Below are positions 27,635 through 36,849 of a DNA stretch of 64,000 nt, piece by piece. Each line of letters starts with the position of its first letter. The stretch's first letter is position 1. The notes under the pieces were generated by a model. It worked only from the letters and a program-made list of their open reading frames with translations, did no database searches and had not been told where the DNA came from. Both the position numbers and the translations under genes were made by a program. The stretch is from Levilactobacillus brevis (GTDB taxonomy: Bacteria > Bacillota > Bacilli > Lactobacillales > Lactobacillaceae): NCBI GenBank assembly GCA_003666485.1, contig CP032931.1, forward strand, positions 1-64,000, read 5' to 3'.

Positions 27635-28810
27635 ATGCGCGAAATTCGACTCCGCTGGTTATTGCTGGGCGCCTTGTTCAGTAGTATTGGTATGAGTTTC
27701 ATTTGGCCCTTAACGACGATCTACATGCATAACCGATTGGGGGCGTCGTTGACGTCAGTCGGGGTCATTCTTCTGTTGTACTCCTCAGCCAATGTGGTGG
27801 GAAGCGTGATTGGTGGCCGACTGTTTGACCGGTACAATCCCTTCTACCTGATTGTGGGGAGCGTGACCACGTCATTGGTAACGTTAGGGAGTCTGATCTT
27901 TAATCACGACTGGCCGGCATTCCCGATCTCCCTGATCTTCTTGGGGTTGGCCTCGGGGTGGACGCTGACGATGGTCAATTCACTGGGAACGACCATTCAC
28001 AGTCGCGATGGTCGCTACATCTTTAACATGCTCTACTTTGCGCAGAACCTCGGGGTCGTCTTGGGGACGGCGCTGGTGGGCTTCGTGTATAGCGTGAGCG
28101 TGACGCTGCTGTTTGTGATTGCGTTCAGCCTGTTCGTGTGTTTCTTAACGGTCGTGGTGACCTGTTACCATGCACCCGCGGTGATGCAACGGCAGGTCGT
28201 GACCCAGACGACGCAGGTGATCACGATTCCCCGGCCCAACCGGCGGATCATGGCAACCTTTTTTATTTCGCTAATCGTCATTTGGGTGATGTACGAGCAG
28301 TGGGTCTCTAACTTGTCCGTGTACATGACCGGGATGGGGATTCCGATGCGTGAGTACAGCCTGTTGTGGACCATCAATGCGGGTCTGATCGTGGTCTTCC
28401 AGGCGGTGCTCAACTGGTTGGCGAACTTCTTTAGCAATCTGTACCTGCAGGTCTACGCCGGTATCTTCTTCGTGGCGCTATCGTTTGCGACGCTGATTTT
28501 TGCCAAGGATTATGGCCATTTTGTGTTAGCCATGGTCATCTTGACGCTGGGCGAAGCGACGGCCTTTCCGGCAATCCCAGCGATTGTGAACAGCCTGACG
28601 CCCCGCGCGGTCAAGGGTAAGTATCAGGGCATGGCCAATGCCTGGGCCAATGTGGGCAAGGCATTCGGGCCCTTATTCGGGGGCTTGGTCATCGATCACG
28701 GTTCTTATACGCTGCTATTCGTGATCGCTGCGGCCGCCAATCTGGTGATTTTAGGGGTCAATGGGCTGATGATTACCAGCAACCAACGGAATGTGGAAAT
28801 TTATAAGTAA
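27635..28810 (+). CDS. MFS transporter
   Basis: This 391-residue, 12-helix major facilitator protein resembles multidrug exporters. Motif A-like GGRLFDRYNP is present in loop 2-3 with an upstream N-terminal helix (LLLGALFSSIGMSFIWPLTTIYM), and a second-half counterpart LVIDHGSYTLLF. The start is ATG 27635 after a GAGAAGGCGG site. Upstream, TTAGA-N5-TCTAA forms a small inverted repeat near a TAGAAT box that could be an operator. Substrate unknown. Confidence 0.85.
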   Translation: MREIRLRWLLLGALFSSIGMSFIWPLTTIYMHNRLGASLTSVGVILLLYSSANVVGSVIGGRLFDRYNPFYLIVGSVTTSLVTLGSLIFNHDWPAFPISLIFLGLASGWTLTMVNSLGTTIHSRDGRYIFNMLYFAQNLGVVLGTALVGFVYSVSVTLLFVIAFSLFVCFLTVVVTCYHAPAVMQRQVVTQTTQVITIPRPNRRIMATFFISLIVIWVMYEQWVSNLSVYMTGMGIPMREYSLLWTINAGLIVVFQAVLNWLANFFSNLYLQVYAGIFFVALSFATLIFAKDYGHFVLAMVILTLGEATAFPAIPAIVNSLTPRAVKGKYQGMANAWANVGKAFGPLFGGLVIDHGSYTLLFVIAAAANLVILGVNGLMITSNQRNVEIYK

Positions 28811-28884
28811 GTTATTTGCCTTTTGGGTGTATAATTGACTAAGAGGAAGTATTACGCACAAAAGGGAAATCAGGGGACAAGCAC

Positions 28885-29154
28885 ATGACAAAAAAAACAA
28901 GGGGAATCAGTGGTATCTTGCTGGGCCTAGTGGCTGGGGGCTTGCTCTTCAGTCAGGTACCGCAAAGTCAATCCACTGTAACAGATTCGGTCGTTCAACC
29001 GGCTTCCGGGCAAACGGCCGTGCAATTGGATACCACCGGCAAGGGGCACGTGGCAGTCAAGACGCAAACAACGACTAGTCAGGCGGGCAAAACGGTGAGT
29101 CGGCAAACGACCACCGTGACGCAGGGCCATCGGCAACAAGACATGCATAAATAA
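28885..29154 (+). CDS. Small exported protein of unknown function
   Basis: The 89-residue product has a Lys/Arg N-terminus and one hydrophobic segment (GISGILLGLVAGGLLF), consistent with a signal peptide or anchor. A low-complexity Thr/Gln/Ser/Val tail without cysteine follows. It lies 74 bp after the MFS gene and has a weak purine-rich ribosome site (CAGGGGAC). No family recognised. Confidence 0.5.
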   Translation: MTKKTRGISGILLGLVAGGLLFSQVPQSQSTVTDSVVQPASGQTAVQLDTTGKGHVAVKTQTTTSQAGKTVSRQTTTVTQGHRQQDMHK

Positions 29155-29202
29155 AAAGTTTGCGGGCGATTTTACAGGCGTGCAACGCAAATATACAAGG
29201 AG

Positions 29203-29237
29203 ACGAACCTACGGCGACGCGGGTTCGTTCTTTTTTT
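29203..29237 (+). terminator. Terminator after the small exported protein
   Basis: ACGAACC (29203-29209) pairs with GGTTCGT (29222-29228), followed by seven or more Ts. Confidence 0.8.
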
Positions 29238-29285
29238 ACGCGATTATTCAGAAAATATACATAAAAATGAATGTTTATAAAAGGA

Positions 29286-29568
29286 TTGACAATCAAAATG
29301 AATGATGATAAATTTAATATCAATCAAGAAGACGTTGCCAGAAGAGTAACCCGCTACCGTTTGCTTAGCGAGTCCGGAATGATGAGAGCCGGATCAAACG
29401 CACGGGTGAAGCGCATCTGGAAGTCGGCGCGGTGAAATTGGTAGCCCCGCCTGGGTCGTGTCCATTACCACACGGTGCATCAGCACGCTGAGAGATAAAA
29501 CAAGGTGGTACCGCGAGTCGTTCGCCCTTGTTGACCAGAGATGGTCGACGAGGATGGGCGACTTTTTT
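29286..29568 (+). promoter_or_regulatory. Promoter and T-box leader 3
   Basis: The promoter is TTGACA (29286-29291), 17-bp spacer, TAAATT (29309-29314). The leader has AGCGAGTCCGG/GAGAGCCGG distal Stem I elements, a GAAGCGCATCTGGAAG specifier side, the T-box AAGGTGGTACCGCG (29502-29515), and a long terminator stem AGTCG-TCGCCC.../GGGCGACT with T run (29515-29568). It differs clearly from leaders 1 and 2. The specifier triplet is not resolved; GCG (29411-29413) is the aligned candidate. Confidence 0.85.
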
Positions 29569-29602
29569 GCTTGGTACCGACAAAAATTGAGGAGTAATCA
29601 AT

Positions 29603-31213
29603 ATGAAAAAACTTTTAGGATTAGGATTGGGATTCATGGCCATCACCGCACTGGCCGGTTGTGGGGCCACACAGGCACAAAGCAACGCTGATAAGGCGTT
29701 AAACGTCACGATGATTGGGAATCCGGCGACCGCCGACCCAGCCATTTCGGGTGACAGTAACAGTTCAAGCCTGATTGCGCAAACGGAAGAGGGACTCTAC
29801 ACGCTTGATCAAAACGGCAAGGTCGTGGCGGGCGTCGCTGAAAAGGTCGTAAAACCAACCAAAAACGGCACGGTCTACACGTTTAAGATCAAGAAGAATG
29901 CCAAATGGGCCAACGGGGATGCGGTCACAGCCCAAGACTTCGTGACCTCCTTTGACTGGCAGGTCAATCCCAAGTCCAAGTCACAGGTGGCCAACAAGCT
30001 GAAATATTTAAAGAATTATGACGCGGTCCAAGCCGGTAAGAAGGCGCCATCCGCGTTGGGCGCGAAGGCACTGGACAAGCAAACCTTACAGCTGACATTG
30101 TCACAACCCCAACCATGGTTGCCAGATATCTTGGCCACGGCGGCCTATCCCATGAAGACGGACCTCTTTAAAAAGTATGGCAACCAGTACGGGACCAGTG
30201 CAGAAAAGACGATGTCTGAGGGACCTTATAAGTTGGTAGGTTGGAGCGGCTCGACCGACAGTTGGTCTTACGTAAAGAATCAGCATTACTGGAATGCCAA
30301 GGGTGTGAAGATCGCCAAGGTCAACGTGCAAGTCGTCAAGGATCCTGGGACCTCCGCCAACCTCTTCAAGTCCGGCAAGGTCCAAGAAACGGTCCTGTCT
30401 GGTCAATACATCAAGCAAAATGCCAATAATCCTGAATTGAAGACCACACTGAACAGTTCGATGCGGTTCTTGGAATTCAATGATAAGAAGACGGTGACGC
30501 ACAACACCAAGGTTCGGCAAGCCTTCTCCTACGTCGTTGATCGGCAAGCGCTGACCAAGAACGTCTTACAGGATGGGTCGGCGGCTGCTAAGAGCCTGAT
30601 TCCGACCGGTGATGGCGATGACCCGACGACTGGTAAGGATTTCACGGCTGATGTCGGTAATCTCTTGAGCTACAATCCCAAGAAGGCCACGCAACTGTGG
30701 AAGCAAGCCAAACAAGAACTGGGCATCAAGAAAGCCAATTTGGAGCTCCTGACGGCGGATACCGATGAACAAAAGCACGTTGCACAGTACCTGCAACAAC
30801 AGGCCCAAAAGTACATGCCAGGGCTGACGATCACCATCAAGTCCATGCCACTGGCCCAACAGATCGCCAAGGGCGCCGCTGGCAACTTTGACATCGACCT
30901 CGACGGGTGGACGACCGATTGGCGGGACCCTGCTGACTTCTTGCAAATGGCCGACGGTACCAGCTCCGTGAACTTTACCAAGTGGGATGACGCCCACTTC
31001 AACAAGCTGATGAAACAAGTCGATGATACGGCCAACCACACCACGCAACAACGGTGGGATCTGTTAAAGGAAGCCGACACCTACGTGACGAAGCAAGCCG
31101 GTCTGGTGCCGCTCTATCAACAGGCTAAGGCCCACCTGGTTTCGGATTCTGTGGGTGGACTGAAATACACCATGATGAGTGATGCCCAATATAAATATGC
31201 TTATTGGAAATAG
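29603..31213 (+). CDS. OppA-like peptide-binding lipoprotein, copy 3
   Basis: This 536-residue SBP_bac_5 lipoprotein has signal MKKLLGLGLGFMAITALAGC, with the lipobox cysteine at residue 20. Family blocks (EEGLYTLDQNG, NAKWANGDAVTAQDFVTSF, SEGPYKLVGWSG, YKYAYWK at the end) match the two minus-strand copies, but it is more distant from them than they are from each other. Ribosome site GAGGAG. It is a single gene under a T-box leader with its own terminator and no amidohydrolase or transporter partner. Peptide uptake upon amino-acid shortage is the inferred role. Confidence 0.9.
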   Translation: MKKLLGLGLGFMAITALAGCGATQAQSNADKALNVTMIGNPATADPAISGDSNSSSLIAQTEEGLYTLDQNGKVVAGVAEKVVKPTKNGTVYTFKIKKNAKWANGDAVTAQDFVTSFDWQVNPKSKSQVANKLKYLKNYDAVQAGKKAPSALGAKALDKQTLQLTLSQPQPWLPDILATAAYPMKTDLFKKYGNQYGTSAEKTMSEGPYKLVGWSGSTDSWSYVKNQHYWNAKGVKIAKVNVQVVKDPGTSANLFKSGKVQETVLSGQYIKQNANNPELKTTLNSSMRFLEFNDKKTVTHNTKVRQAFSYVVDRQALTKNVLQDGSAAAKSLIPTGDGDDPTTGKDFTADVGNLLSYNPKKATQLWKQAKQELGIKKANLELLTADTDEQKHVAQYLQQQAQKYMPGLTITIKSMPLAQQIAKGAAGNFDIDLDGWTTDWRDPADFLQMADGTSSVNFTKWDDAHFNKLMKQVDDTANHTTQQRWDLLKEADTYVTKQAGLVPLYQQAKAHLVSDSVGGLKYTMMSDAQYKYAYWK

Positions 31214-31229
31214 TCACTGAGAAAAAAGT

Positions 31230-31260
31230 CGTTTCGCTATTTAGCGGAACGGTTTTTTTT
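31230..31260 (+). terminator. Terminator of oppA-like copy 3
   Basis: CGTTTCGCT pairs with AGCGGAACG (one G-U), followed by eight Ts. Confidence 0.85.
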
Positions 31261-31405
31261 CGACAAATCAAATAGTCAGGCTGGTGTTTACAGATTAAAC
31301 GAGTGTATACTTACAGATAGAAACTATTTGGTTGCTTAACTTTGGGGATAGCGTGGGGAAAACGCTAAGTGGGGCAAGTGGCTTGAATCTAGAGGAGGCG
31401 CGGGG

Positions 31406-31642
31406 ATGGAATTTCAACGCTTATTGAAGGAACAAATCGTGCAAACGGTCGATCTACTAGGGGTTTTCTTGTGTTTGTTAGTACCAGTTTTCCTGGTGAA
31501 AGGGGTCGTGGACCTCATCACCTTGGGCGAACTGTTTTGGGTCGACTATGGCGTCTTCTTCGTGGAAGCCGTCGTGGGATTTATCGCGTTATTCGCGGTA
31601 ATCGACCTGATTGAGGTCGCCTGGCGGTACTGGCATAAGTAA
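31406..31642 (+). CDS. Small two-helix membrane protein
   Basis: The 78-residue product has helices at about residues 17-38 (LLGVFLCLLVPVFLVKGVVDLI) and 48-68 (GVFFVEAVVGFIALFAVIDLI). A strong GAGGAGGCG ribosome site supports translation. Repeat copy B follows and probably terminates it. No family recognised with certainty; phosphate-starvation PsiE-like small proteins are a loose comparison only. Confidence 0.6.
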   Translation: MEFQRLLKEQIVQTVDLLGVFLCLLVPVFLVKGVVDLITLGELFWVDYGVFFVEAVVGFIALFAVIDLIEVAWRYWHK

Positions 31643-31658
31643 TATAGGTCATGTAAAG

Positions 31659-31836
31659 CGGGTCTAGGACAAAAGTCTCAGGCCCTTTGTGTCTCCGAAT
31701 ATCTGGTGTTGAAACCTGGGCCAAAAGGCAGCTGGTTCCGCTTAAAACTGATAAGCAAACAATCCAAGCCCGGGATTATTCGCTTATCAGCCTTAATGCT
31801 CGCCAGCTAACCGCCTTTTGTCCCACTCTCGTTTTT
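31659..31836 (-). repeat. Structured ~180-bp dispersed repeat, copy B (inverted)
   Basis: This is the near-identical reverse complement of 23816-23996, with only a handful of differences, for example GGGCTTGG against GGGTTTGG. It sits between two converging genes and can terminate both. Confidence 0.85.
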
Positions 31837-31851
31837 GACGTGGAATCTGGC

Positions 31852-32163
31852 CTACGCAAAAACCAGGCCGTGGTAGCGGTCTTCTTTTTTCCAGGCCTTG
31901 ATCAGGTCCTGGGCGAGAAAATGGTAGTCTTTGGCTGACATTTCTGGCCGTACCTGGTGGAGCTGTTCGGCGACGTCAGCGGCGGATAATGCCTGACGGT
32001 AGAACAGGCTCTGGTTTAGGAATCGGTCGAGGCCGGTAATTTGGGTGTCGGTAAACGGAAAATTTAAAAGTAGTAGCGCGCTGGGGGTGATGCGAGATTT
32101 CTGCGCGAGCACGTTGAGCGCTTCTAAGATCAGTGCGTCGCGGGTCAATTCAACTTCATTCAT
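31852..32163 (-). CDS. Conserved-looking hypothetical protein
   Basis: The 103-residue soluble, probably helical protein (RDALILEALNVLAQKSRITPSALLLL, then AADVAEQLHQVRPEMSAKDYHFLAQDLIKAWKKEDRY) has no signal peptide or membrane segment. A GGGAGG ribosome site lies 12 bases before ATG 32163. The base composition matches the core genes. No function recognised. Confidence 0.6.
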   Translation of the reverse strand: MNEVELTRDALILEALNVLAQKSRITPSALLLLNFPFTDTQITGLDRFLNQSLFYRQALSAADVAEQLHQVRPEMSAKDYHFLAQDLIKAWKKEDRYHGLVFA

Positions 32164-32312
32164 GACTAATGATGCCTCCCTTATTTTGCTAGAATACGGG
32201 ATTTTTACGCAGAAAGCTAGTGAAATTGCTTATAAATAATTTCATAGTGTAAACGCCAGTCATACCAAGGGATACAGCCGCTCACAAATTTAATTTTGAC
32301 ACCACTTTCACT

Positions 32313-32348
32313 AAAAAAACCGGCATCCTCGTCGTGAGAATGCCGGTT
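32313..32348 (-). terminator. Terminator of the YczE-like gene
   Basis: On the minus strand AACCGGCATTCTC...GAGGATGCCGGTT, followed by a T run. Confidence 0.85.
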
Positions 32349-32357
32349 ATAATTCGG

Positions 32358-33029
32358 TTAATGTGAGACCCGGAAATTGTGGTACAGGTGAGGCATAATG
32401 TGCTTGTCCGATGCGGCGATGATGACCCCATTGAAGAGAATGGAGTACAGCGTGCCGACGTTGACGGAGTAAATCTGCCGGGTAAAGAAGTAGCAGATGG
32501 CGATCATCACGATTGGCGGGATGAAGTCCACGAACTGCGAGGCCGTGGCCCGGCCGCCCAGGTACATGAAACGTAGGATGTTGGACGTGTCATCGTTGGG
32601 ATGCATGATGAGGTTGGCCCGTTGATAAATTGAAATCGAACAGGCAAAGATCGTGACACCCAAGATGCTGAGGAGCATGCGCCACCCGAGACCCAGCGTG
32701 GGAATTCCCCATTTGGTAAACATCGCCACAAAAATATCAATAAAGTAGCTGAAACAAGAAATGAAGACGACTTCGCCCACAAAGCGGGGAATATCGACTT
32801 GATGGATCAACACCTGATTCAACAGCGCGCTGCAGACCCCCACAATCAGGAGGATGACCCCCACGTTGCCGTGAATCCAGTAGGCGATGTTGACGGCCGC
32901 CGCGGTCCAGATACCACTCCCGGCGTTGGCGGCGACGCTCAAGGCGTTACCAAACGCATTTAACACTAGTCCAATAATTAACGCGACGACCCGATAAGAC
33001 ATGCGATTCTTCTGCTGTTTCTGTTCCAA
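32358..33029 (-). CDS. YczE/YyaS/YitT-family integral membrane protein
   Basis: The 223-residue protein has about five membrane helices. The first holds VVALIIGLVLNAFGNALSVAANAGSGIWTA, the feature block of the YczE-like family (a helix, then a small-residue GSGIW loop). Members are common in lactobacilli and are thought to be transporters or membrane scaffolds; no substrate is established. It is a monocistronic minus-strand gene ending at a strong terminator. Confidence 0.75.
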   Translation of the reverse strand: MEQKQQKNRMSYRVVALIIGLVLNAFGNALSVAANAGSGIWTAAAVNIAYWIHGNVGVILLIVGVCSALLNQVLIHQVDIPRFVGEVVFISCFSYFIDIFVAMFTKWGIPTLGLGWRMLLSILGVTIFACSISIYQRANLIMHPNDDTSNILRFMYLGGRATASQFVDFIPPIVMIAICYFFTRQIYSVNVGTLYSILFNGVIIAASDKHIMPHLYHNFRVSH

Positions 33030-33154
33030 AACGACTCACCTCGACAAAGTTTCCGTAGCGTTTCTTCTATAGATAGCAGTTAGCTGGGCGCAAAATCGTC
33101 GCGGCCCGTTATGAATAGATATTAAATGTAGCGGATATTTATTACCTAATGATA

Positions 33155-33198
33155 CAAAAAAATCAGCAACCACGAAGTTAACTTCGTGAAAGCTGATT
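33155..33198 (-). terminator. tRNA-Lys terminator
   Basis: On the minus strand AATCAGCTTTCACGAAG...CTTCGTGGTTGCTGATT, then a T run. Confidence 0.85.
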
Positions 33199-33207
33199 AG
33201 TAAGTGA

Positions 33208-33280
33208 TGGGCAGTCAGGGGATCGAACCCTGGACCCACGGATTAAGAGTCCGTTGCTCTGCCAGCTGAGCTAACTGCCC
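33208..33280 (-). tRNA. tRNA-Lys (anticodon CTT)
   Basis: The 73-nt cloverleaf, read on the minus strand, has acceptor GGGCAGT/ACTGCCC, D stem GCTC/GAGC, anticodon stem ACGGA/TCCGT with loop CTCTTAA (anticodon CTT, codon AAG), and T stem CAGGG/CCCTG with TTCGATC. The discriminator base is A and CCA is not encoded. A terminator follows. Confidence 0.96.
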
Positions 33281-33284
33281 ATGT

Positions 33285-33960
33285 GATTAAGTTGTTGTAT
33301 GTCTTCCATATCAACGAGAACTATCATATCATGCGGACGGGGGGTGCGCAACCCCTTTTGCGAAAAAAGTTGATTTTTATTCAAAAAAACTGGGTATTTT
33401 ATCAAAAACCTGGAACCTAAAATCCCGGTTTAACGCGGATTATCATTATTTTTGTGCCGGACAAAAATTTTTTCGCTTTTTTTGAAAAAAAGCCAAAATC
33501 AGGGCCAATCAGCCCTCACTGCGAGACAGTGGAACCAAAAAAACCGAAATTTTTTTGAAATTTCGCTCGATGATGGGTTTTGCCGACAGATTTGACGGAT
33601 TCTCCCTCAGTTCGGTGTGAGAAAAAGCTATGCAATGAAAATTTTTGGAAAATAAACTGCCTCCAGCTACGCCAGAACCAAAACAATTAGCCGGCACTCG
33701 TCAAAATAACGGCTCACCGTCTCACCGGGGCAGCAATGACTTGACCACCGGCTTAAAAAAATATCGTTAAAATCACGTTACGCAATTGCAAAAAAACTGC
33801 CGTCAAAATGTAAGAATCCCAAAAAGCCTGGGAGCCAGGCCCGATTTTTCATGAAAACAGCCTACGATAATAGGCATATTTCAATATTTTGTTCAGGAAA
33901 TACCAATATTTCCCGGGAAATATCAAGTTAAAACAACCTTAAATCCTTGATAGACTAGGA
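33285..33960. other. AT-rich gene-free region upstream of the wal operon
   Basis: About 680 bp with no credible gene. It contains many A/T runs, a GCCTGG/CCAGGC hairpin with T run near 33822-33850, and a perfect 18-bp palindrome ATATTTCCCGGGAAATAT at 33906-33923 about 80 bp before the walR -10. Confidence 0.5.
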
Positions 33961-34231
33961 CTGAAAGAAACTTCATGATGTGTTATAATTCAGGTAGCGT
34001 TGCTCTAAACGGCACTGGAACCTTATCAGGCCGGGCAACGTCCCTGAGAACCACGGGGCGCCAGCAAAACGGGCCCCACTATTCCTTGACTTTAAACGAT
34101 GAAATAAAACTGAAAACACTAACTGGAGTGGCCCCATTGACGGTGGTAAATTGACACCCAATGGCCGGCCTGCCGGTAATCCTGCAATTACCGGATTCGC
34201 TTGTATTTCCCTTAAGGAGGAAATTTTTACT
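33961..34231 (+). promoter_or_regulatory. walR promoter region and long leader
   Basis: A consensus TATAAT (about 33984-33989) lies roughly 240 bp before walR, with a weak -35. The leader is GC-richer than the preceding DNA and has several pairable segments (GGGCC/GGCCC, CCGGTAAT/ATTACCGG near 34170-34195). A strong AAGGAGG (34214-34220) fixes the start at 34232. Confidence 0.5.
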
Positions 34232-34948
34232 ATGCCTAAGAAAATTCTCGTTGTCGATGATGAAAAGCCGATTACTGATATTATGAAGTTTAATTTAGAA
34301 AAAGAGGGCTACGAAGTTGATGTGGCCTACGACGGTGAAGCCGCCATTCAGCAGGTCGAAGAGGGAAACCCCGACCTGGTGATCTTGGATCTCATGTTGC
34401 CTAAAGTCGATGGGCTGGAAGTTGCCCGGGAGATTCGCAAGAAGCATGACATGCCAATTATCATGGTAACGGCCAAGGATTCCGAATTAGACAAGGTCTT
34501 GGGTCTGGAATTAGGGGCCGATGATTACGTCACGAAACCCTTCTCGAACCGTGAACTGGTAGCCCGGGTCAAGGCCAACTTGCGGCGGCAAAATACCGCA
34601 GCACACGCCCAACCCGAGGAACCAGAGAACCAAGACATTGAGATCGGTGATCTGACGATTCATCCAGAGGCCTATTCTGTCTCCAAACGGGGCGCCAACA
34701 TTGAGTTGACCCACCGGGAATTTGAGCTCTTGCACTACCTGGCCCAACACATTGGCCAAGTCATGACCCGGGAACACTTGTTACAAACGGTCTGGGGCTA
34801 TGACTACTTCGGTGATGTCCGGACGGTCGACGTGACGGTTCGGCGCCTGCGTGAAAAGATTGAAGACGCGCCTAGCCATCCAACGTGGTTGGTGACGCGG
34901 CGGGGTGTCGGGTACTACCTGCGCAACCCAGATTCCGACCAGGCTTAA
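34232..34948 (+). CDS. walR: Response regulator WalR (YycF)
   Basis: The 238-residue OmpR-type regulator controls cell-wall turnover genes and is essential in most Firmicutes. The receiver domain shows acidic pocket VVDDE, phospho-acceptor in [13 protein letters not shown], and switch residues in IIMVTAKD and YVTKPF. The winged-helix domain ends [13 protein letters not shown] 34232 has AAGGAGG 11 bases upstream and gives the family start [11 protein letters not shown]; the open frame runs further upstream without support. First gene of walRK-yycHI. Confidence 0.97.
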   Translation: MPKKILVVDDEKPITDIMKFNLEKEGYEVDVAYDGEAAIQQVEEGNPDLVILDLMLPKVDGLEVAREIRKKHDMPIIMVTAKDSELDKVLGLELGADDYVTKPFSNRELVARVKANLRRQNTAAHAQPEEPENQDIEIGDLTIHPEAYSVSKRGANIELTHREFELLHYLAQHIGQVMTREHLLQTVWGYDYFGDVRTVDVTVRRLREKIEDAPSHPTWLVTRRGVGYYLRNPDSDQA

Positions 34949-34992
34949 GCTAGCGGCAACGCTAAATCTCGCATTGAGGAGTATGTGACTTC

Positions 34993-36849
34993 GTGAATAG
35001 TAAAATAAAATTTTTCCAGTCGATTCACTTTAAAATCGCGCTGGTCTTCGCGCTACTCCTACTTTTAACGCTGGAGATCGTTGGCGCCGTCTTTGTCCGC
35101 CAGTTGGAGCGGCAAAACCTAAATACGTTTAAAGCCCAACAGGTCGTGCAGACCTACATTGTGAATCGCTTGTCTGACGAGTTGACGACGACCAATACCA
35201 CGAAGAGTGATAAGCAGATCAAGTCAACGCTGTCTGAGATCAACAACACCAATAACGCCCAGATTCGGGTGATCGACAACAAGGGGACCATTCGGGGAAC
35301 CAACGAGGTCGATAACCAAGGAATCGTGGGCCAAAAAACCACGGATAACAATATCAAGAACGCCATCTACAATAACCGAGACGTGGTGCGGACGACCTAT
35401 AATTCGCAGAACAACAGTCGCTACTACACCACGATCACGCGGCTGATTCGCACGCAGGGAAATAACAGCGAGTTGGTCGGGGTTATTTACATGCGCTCAA
35501 GCCTAGACTCAGTCTACCAAAACATCAACCAGATCACGCTGATCTACGTCTCCGCGATGTTTGTGGCCATCATTTTGGGACTGGTCATGGCCATCATTAT
35601 TTCCCGGGCAATAACCCGGCCAATCGATGAAATGAAGAAACAAACGCTGCGCATCGCCCGTGGGGATTACTCTGGGCACGTCCACGTTTACGGCAACGAT
35701 GAGCTGGGACAACTGGCCAGTGCCGTCAACAACCTGTCTGTGCGGGTGGAAGAGGCGCAGGAGTCCACTGAGTCCGAGCGCCGGCGGCTAGATTCCGTCA
35801 TGGCGCACATGACCGATGGTGTCATTGCGACTGACCGCCGCGGGAACGTGACGATCATTAACGAAACAGCCAGCAGCTTCCTCGACCATGAGCCGGACGA
35901 TGCGGTGGGCAAGTCGATTTTGGACCTGCTAGACATTCGGGACGACTATACGTTGCGTGAATTGCTGGAAGATCCGGACGACTTGGTTCTGGACTTCTCG
36001 ACTGACGAACATGATCTGATCTTGCAAGCCTACTTCTCCTTGATTCAACGGGAATCTGGCTTTATTTCTGGGTTGGTCTGTGTCTTGCATGACGTCACGG
36101 AACAACAGAAGATCGATCAGGACCGCAAGGAATTCGTGTCCAACGTGTCCCATGAATTGCGGACGCCGTTGACCAGTGTGCGGGCCTACATCGAATCCTT
36201 GTCCGAAGGGGCTTGGAAGGATCCTGAGGTGGCCCCACGCTTCTTGAAGGTCACCCAGGAAGAAACGGACCGGATGATTCGGATGATCAACGACCTGTTG
36301 ACACTGTCACGAATGGATTCCGGGACGCAAAAGGTTGACCTGGAAATGGTCAATTTGAACGAGTTATTTAACTATGTCTTGGACCGCTTTGACATGATGT
36401 TGAAGCAAGACGACAAGCCTGAAAAGACGTACACCATCAAGCGGGACTTTACCAAGCGTGATCTCTGGGTCGAAATCGACACGGACCGCTTCACGCAGGT
36501 CTTGGATAACCTGATGAATAACGCCATCAAGTACTCACCAGACGGCGGCGTCGTGACGGCCCGCTTACTGGAGACCCACAACAACGTGATCCTGAGCGTC
36601 TCTGACCAAGGGTTGGGGATTCCGCGCGCAGATATTCCGCGAATCTTTGACCGCTTCTACCGCGTTGATAAGGCCCGTTCTCGGGCACAGGGTGGTACCG
36701 GTCTGGGCTTAGCGATTTCCAAGGAAGTCGTCCAAATGCTGGGCGGTCGAATCTGGGTCGATAGTCGCGAAGGTCGCGGGTCCACGTTCTACATTTCCCT
36801 GCCTTATAAGCCGTACGATGAGGAGGATCTTTGGGATGAAGATAACTAA
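34993..36849 (+). CDS. walK: Sensor histidine kinase WalK (YycG)
   Basis: The 618-residue membrane kinase phosphorylates WalR. In order: helix 1 (IALVFALLLLLTLEIVGAV), an extracytoplasmic sensor domain (about 35-180), helix 2 (ISAMFVAIILGLVMAIIIS region), HAMP, PAS (VMAHMTDGVIATDRRGNV), HisKA with the phospho-histidine in NVSHELRTPLTSV, and HATPase (NAIKYSPDGG, DQGLGIP, GGTGLGLAISKEV). The start is GTG 34993 after GAGGAG; the ATG just upstream is followed by a stop. The 3' end overlaps yycH by 14 bp. Confidence 0.97.
   Translation: MNSKIKFFQSIHFKIALVFALLLLLTLEIVGAVFVRQLERQNLNTFKAQQVVQTYIVNRLSDELTTTNTTKSDKQIKSTLSEINNTNNAQIRVIDNKGTIRGTNEVDNQGIVGQKTTDNNIKNAIYNNRDVVRTTYNSQNNSRYYTTITRLIRTQGNNSELVGVIYMRSSLDSVYQNINQITLIYVSAMFVAIILGLVMAIIISRAITRPIDEMKKQTLRIARGDYSGHVHVYGNDELGQLASAVNNLSVRVEEAQESTESERRRLDSVMAHMTDGVIATDRRGNVTIINETASSFLDHEPDDAVGKSILDLLDIRDDYTLRELLEDPDDLVLDFSTDEHDLILQAYFSLIQRESGFISGLVCVLHDVTEQQKIDQDRKEFVSNVSHELRTPLTSVRAYIESLSEGAWKDPEVAPRFLKVTQEETDRMIRMINDLLTLSRMDSGTQKVDLEMVNLNELFNYVLDRFDMMLKQDDKPEKTYTIKRDFTKRDLWVEIDTDRFTQVLDNLMNNAIKYSPDGGVVTARLLETHNNVILSVSDQGLGIPRADIPRIFDRFYRVDKARSRAQGGTGLGLAISKEVVQMLGGRIWVDSREGRGSTFYISLPYKPYDEEDLWDEDN

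Noticed and set aside
29298-29433. ATG-started frame inside T-box leader 3
   Set aside because: It runs through Stem I and lacks a ribosome site; the RNA structure explains the sequence.
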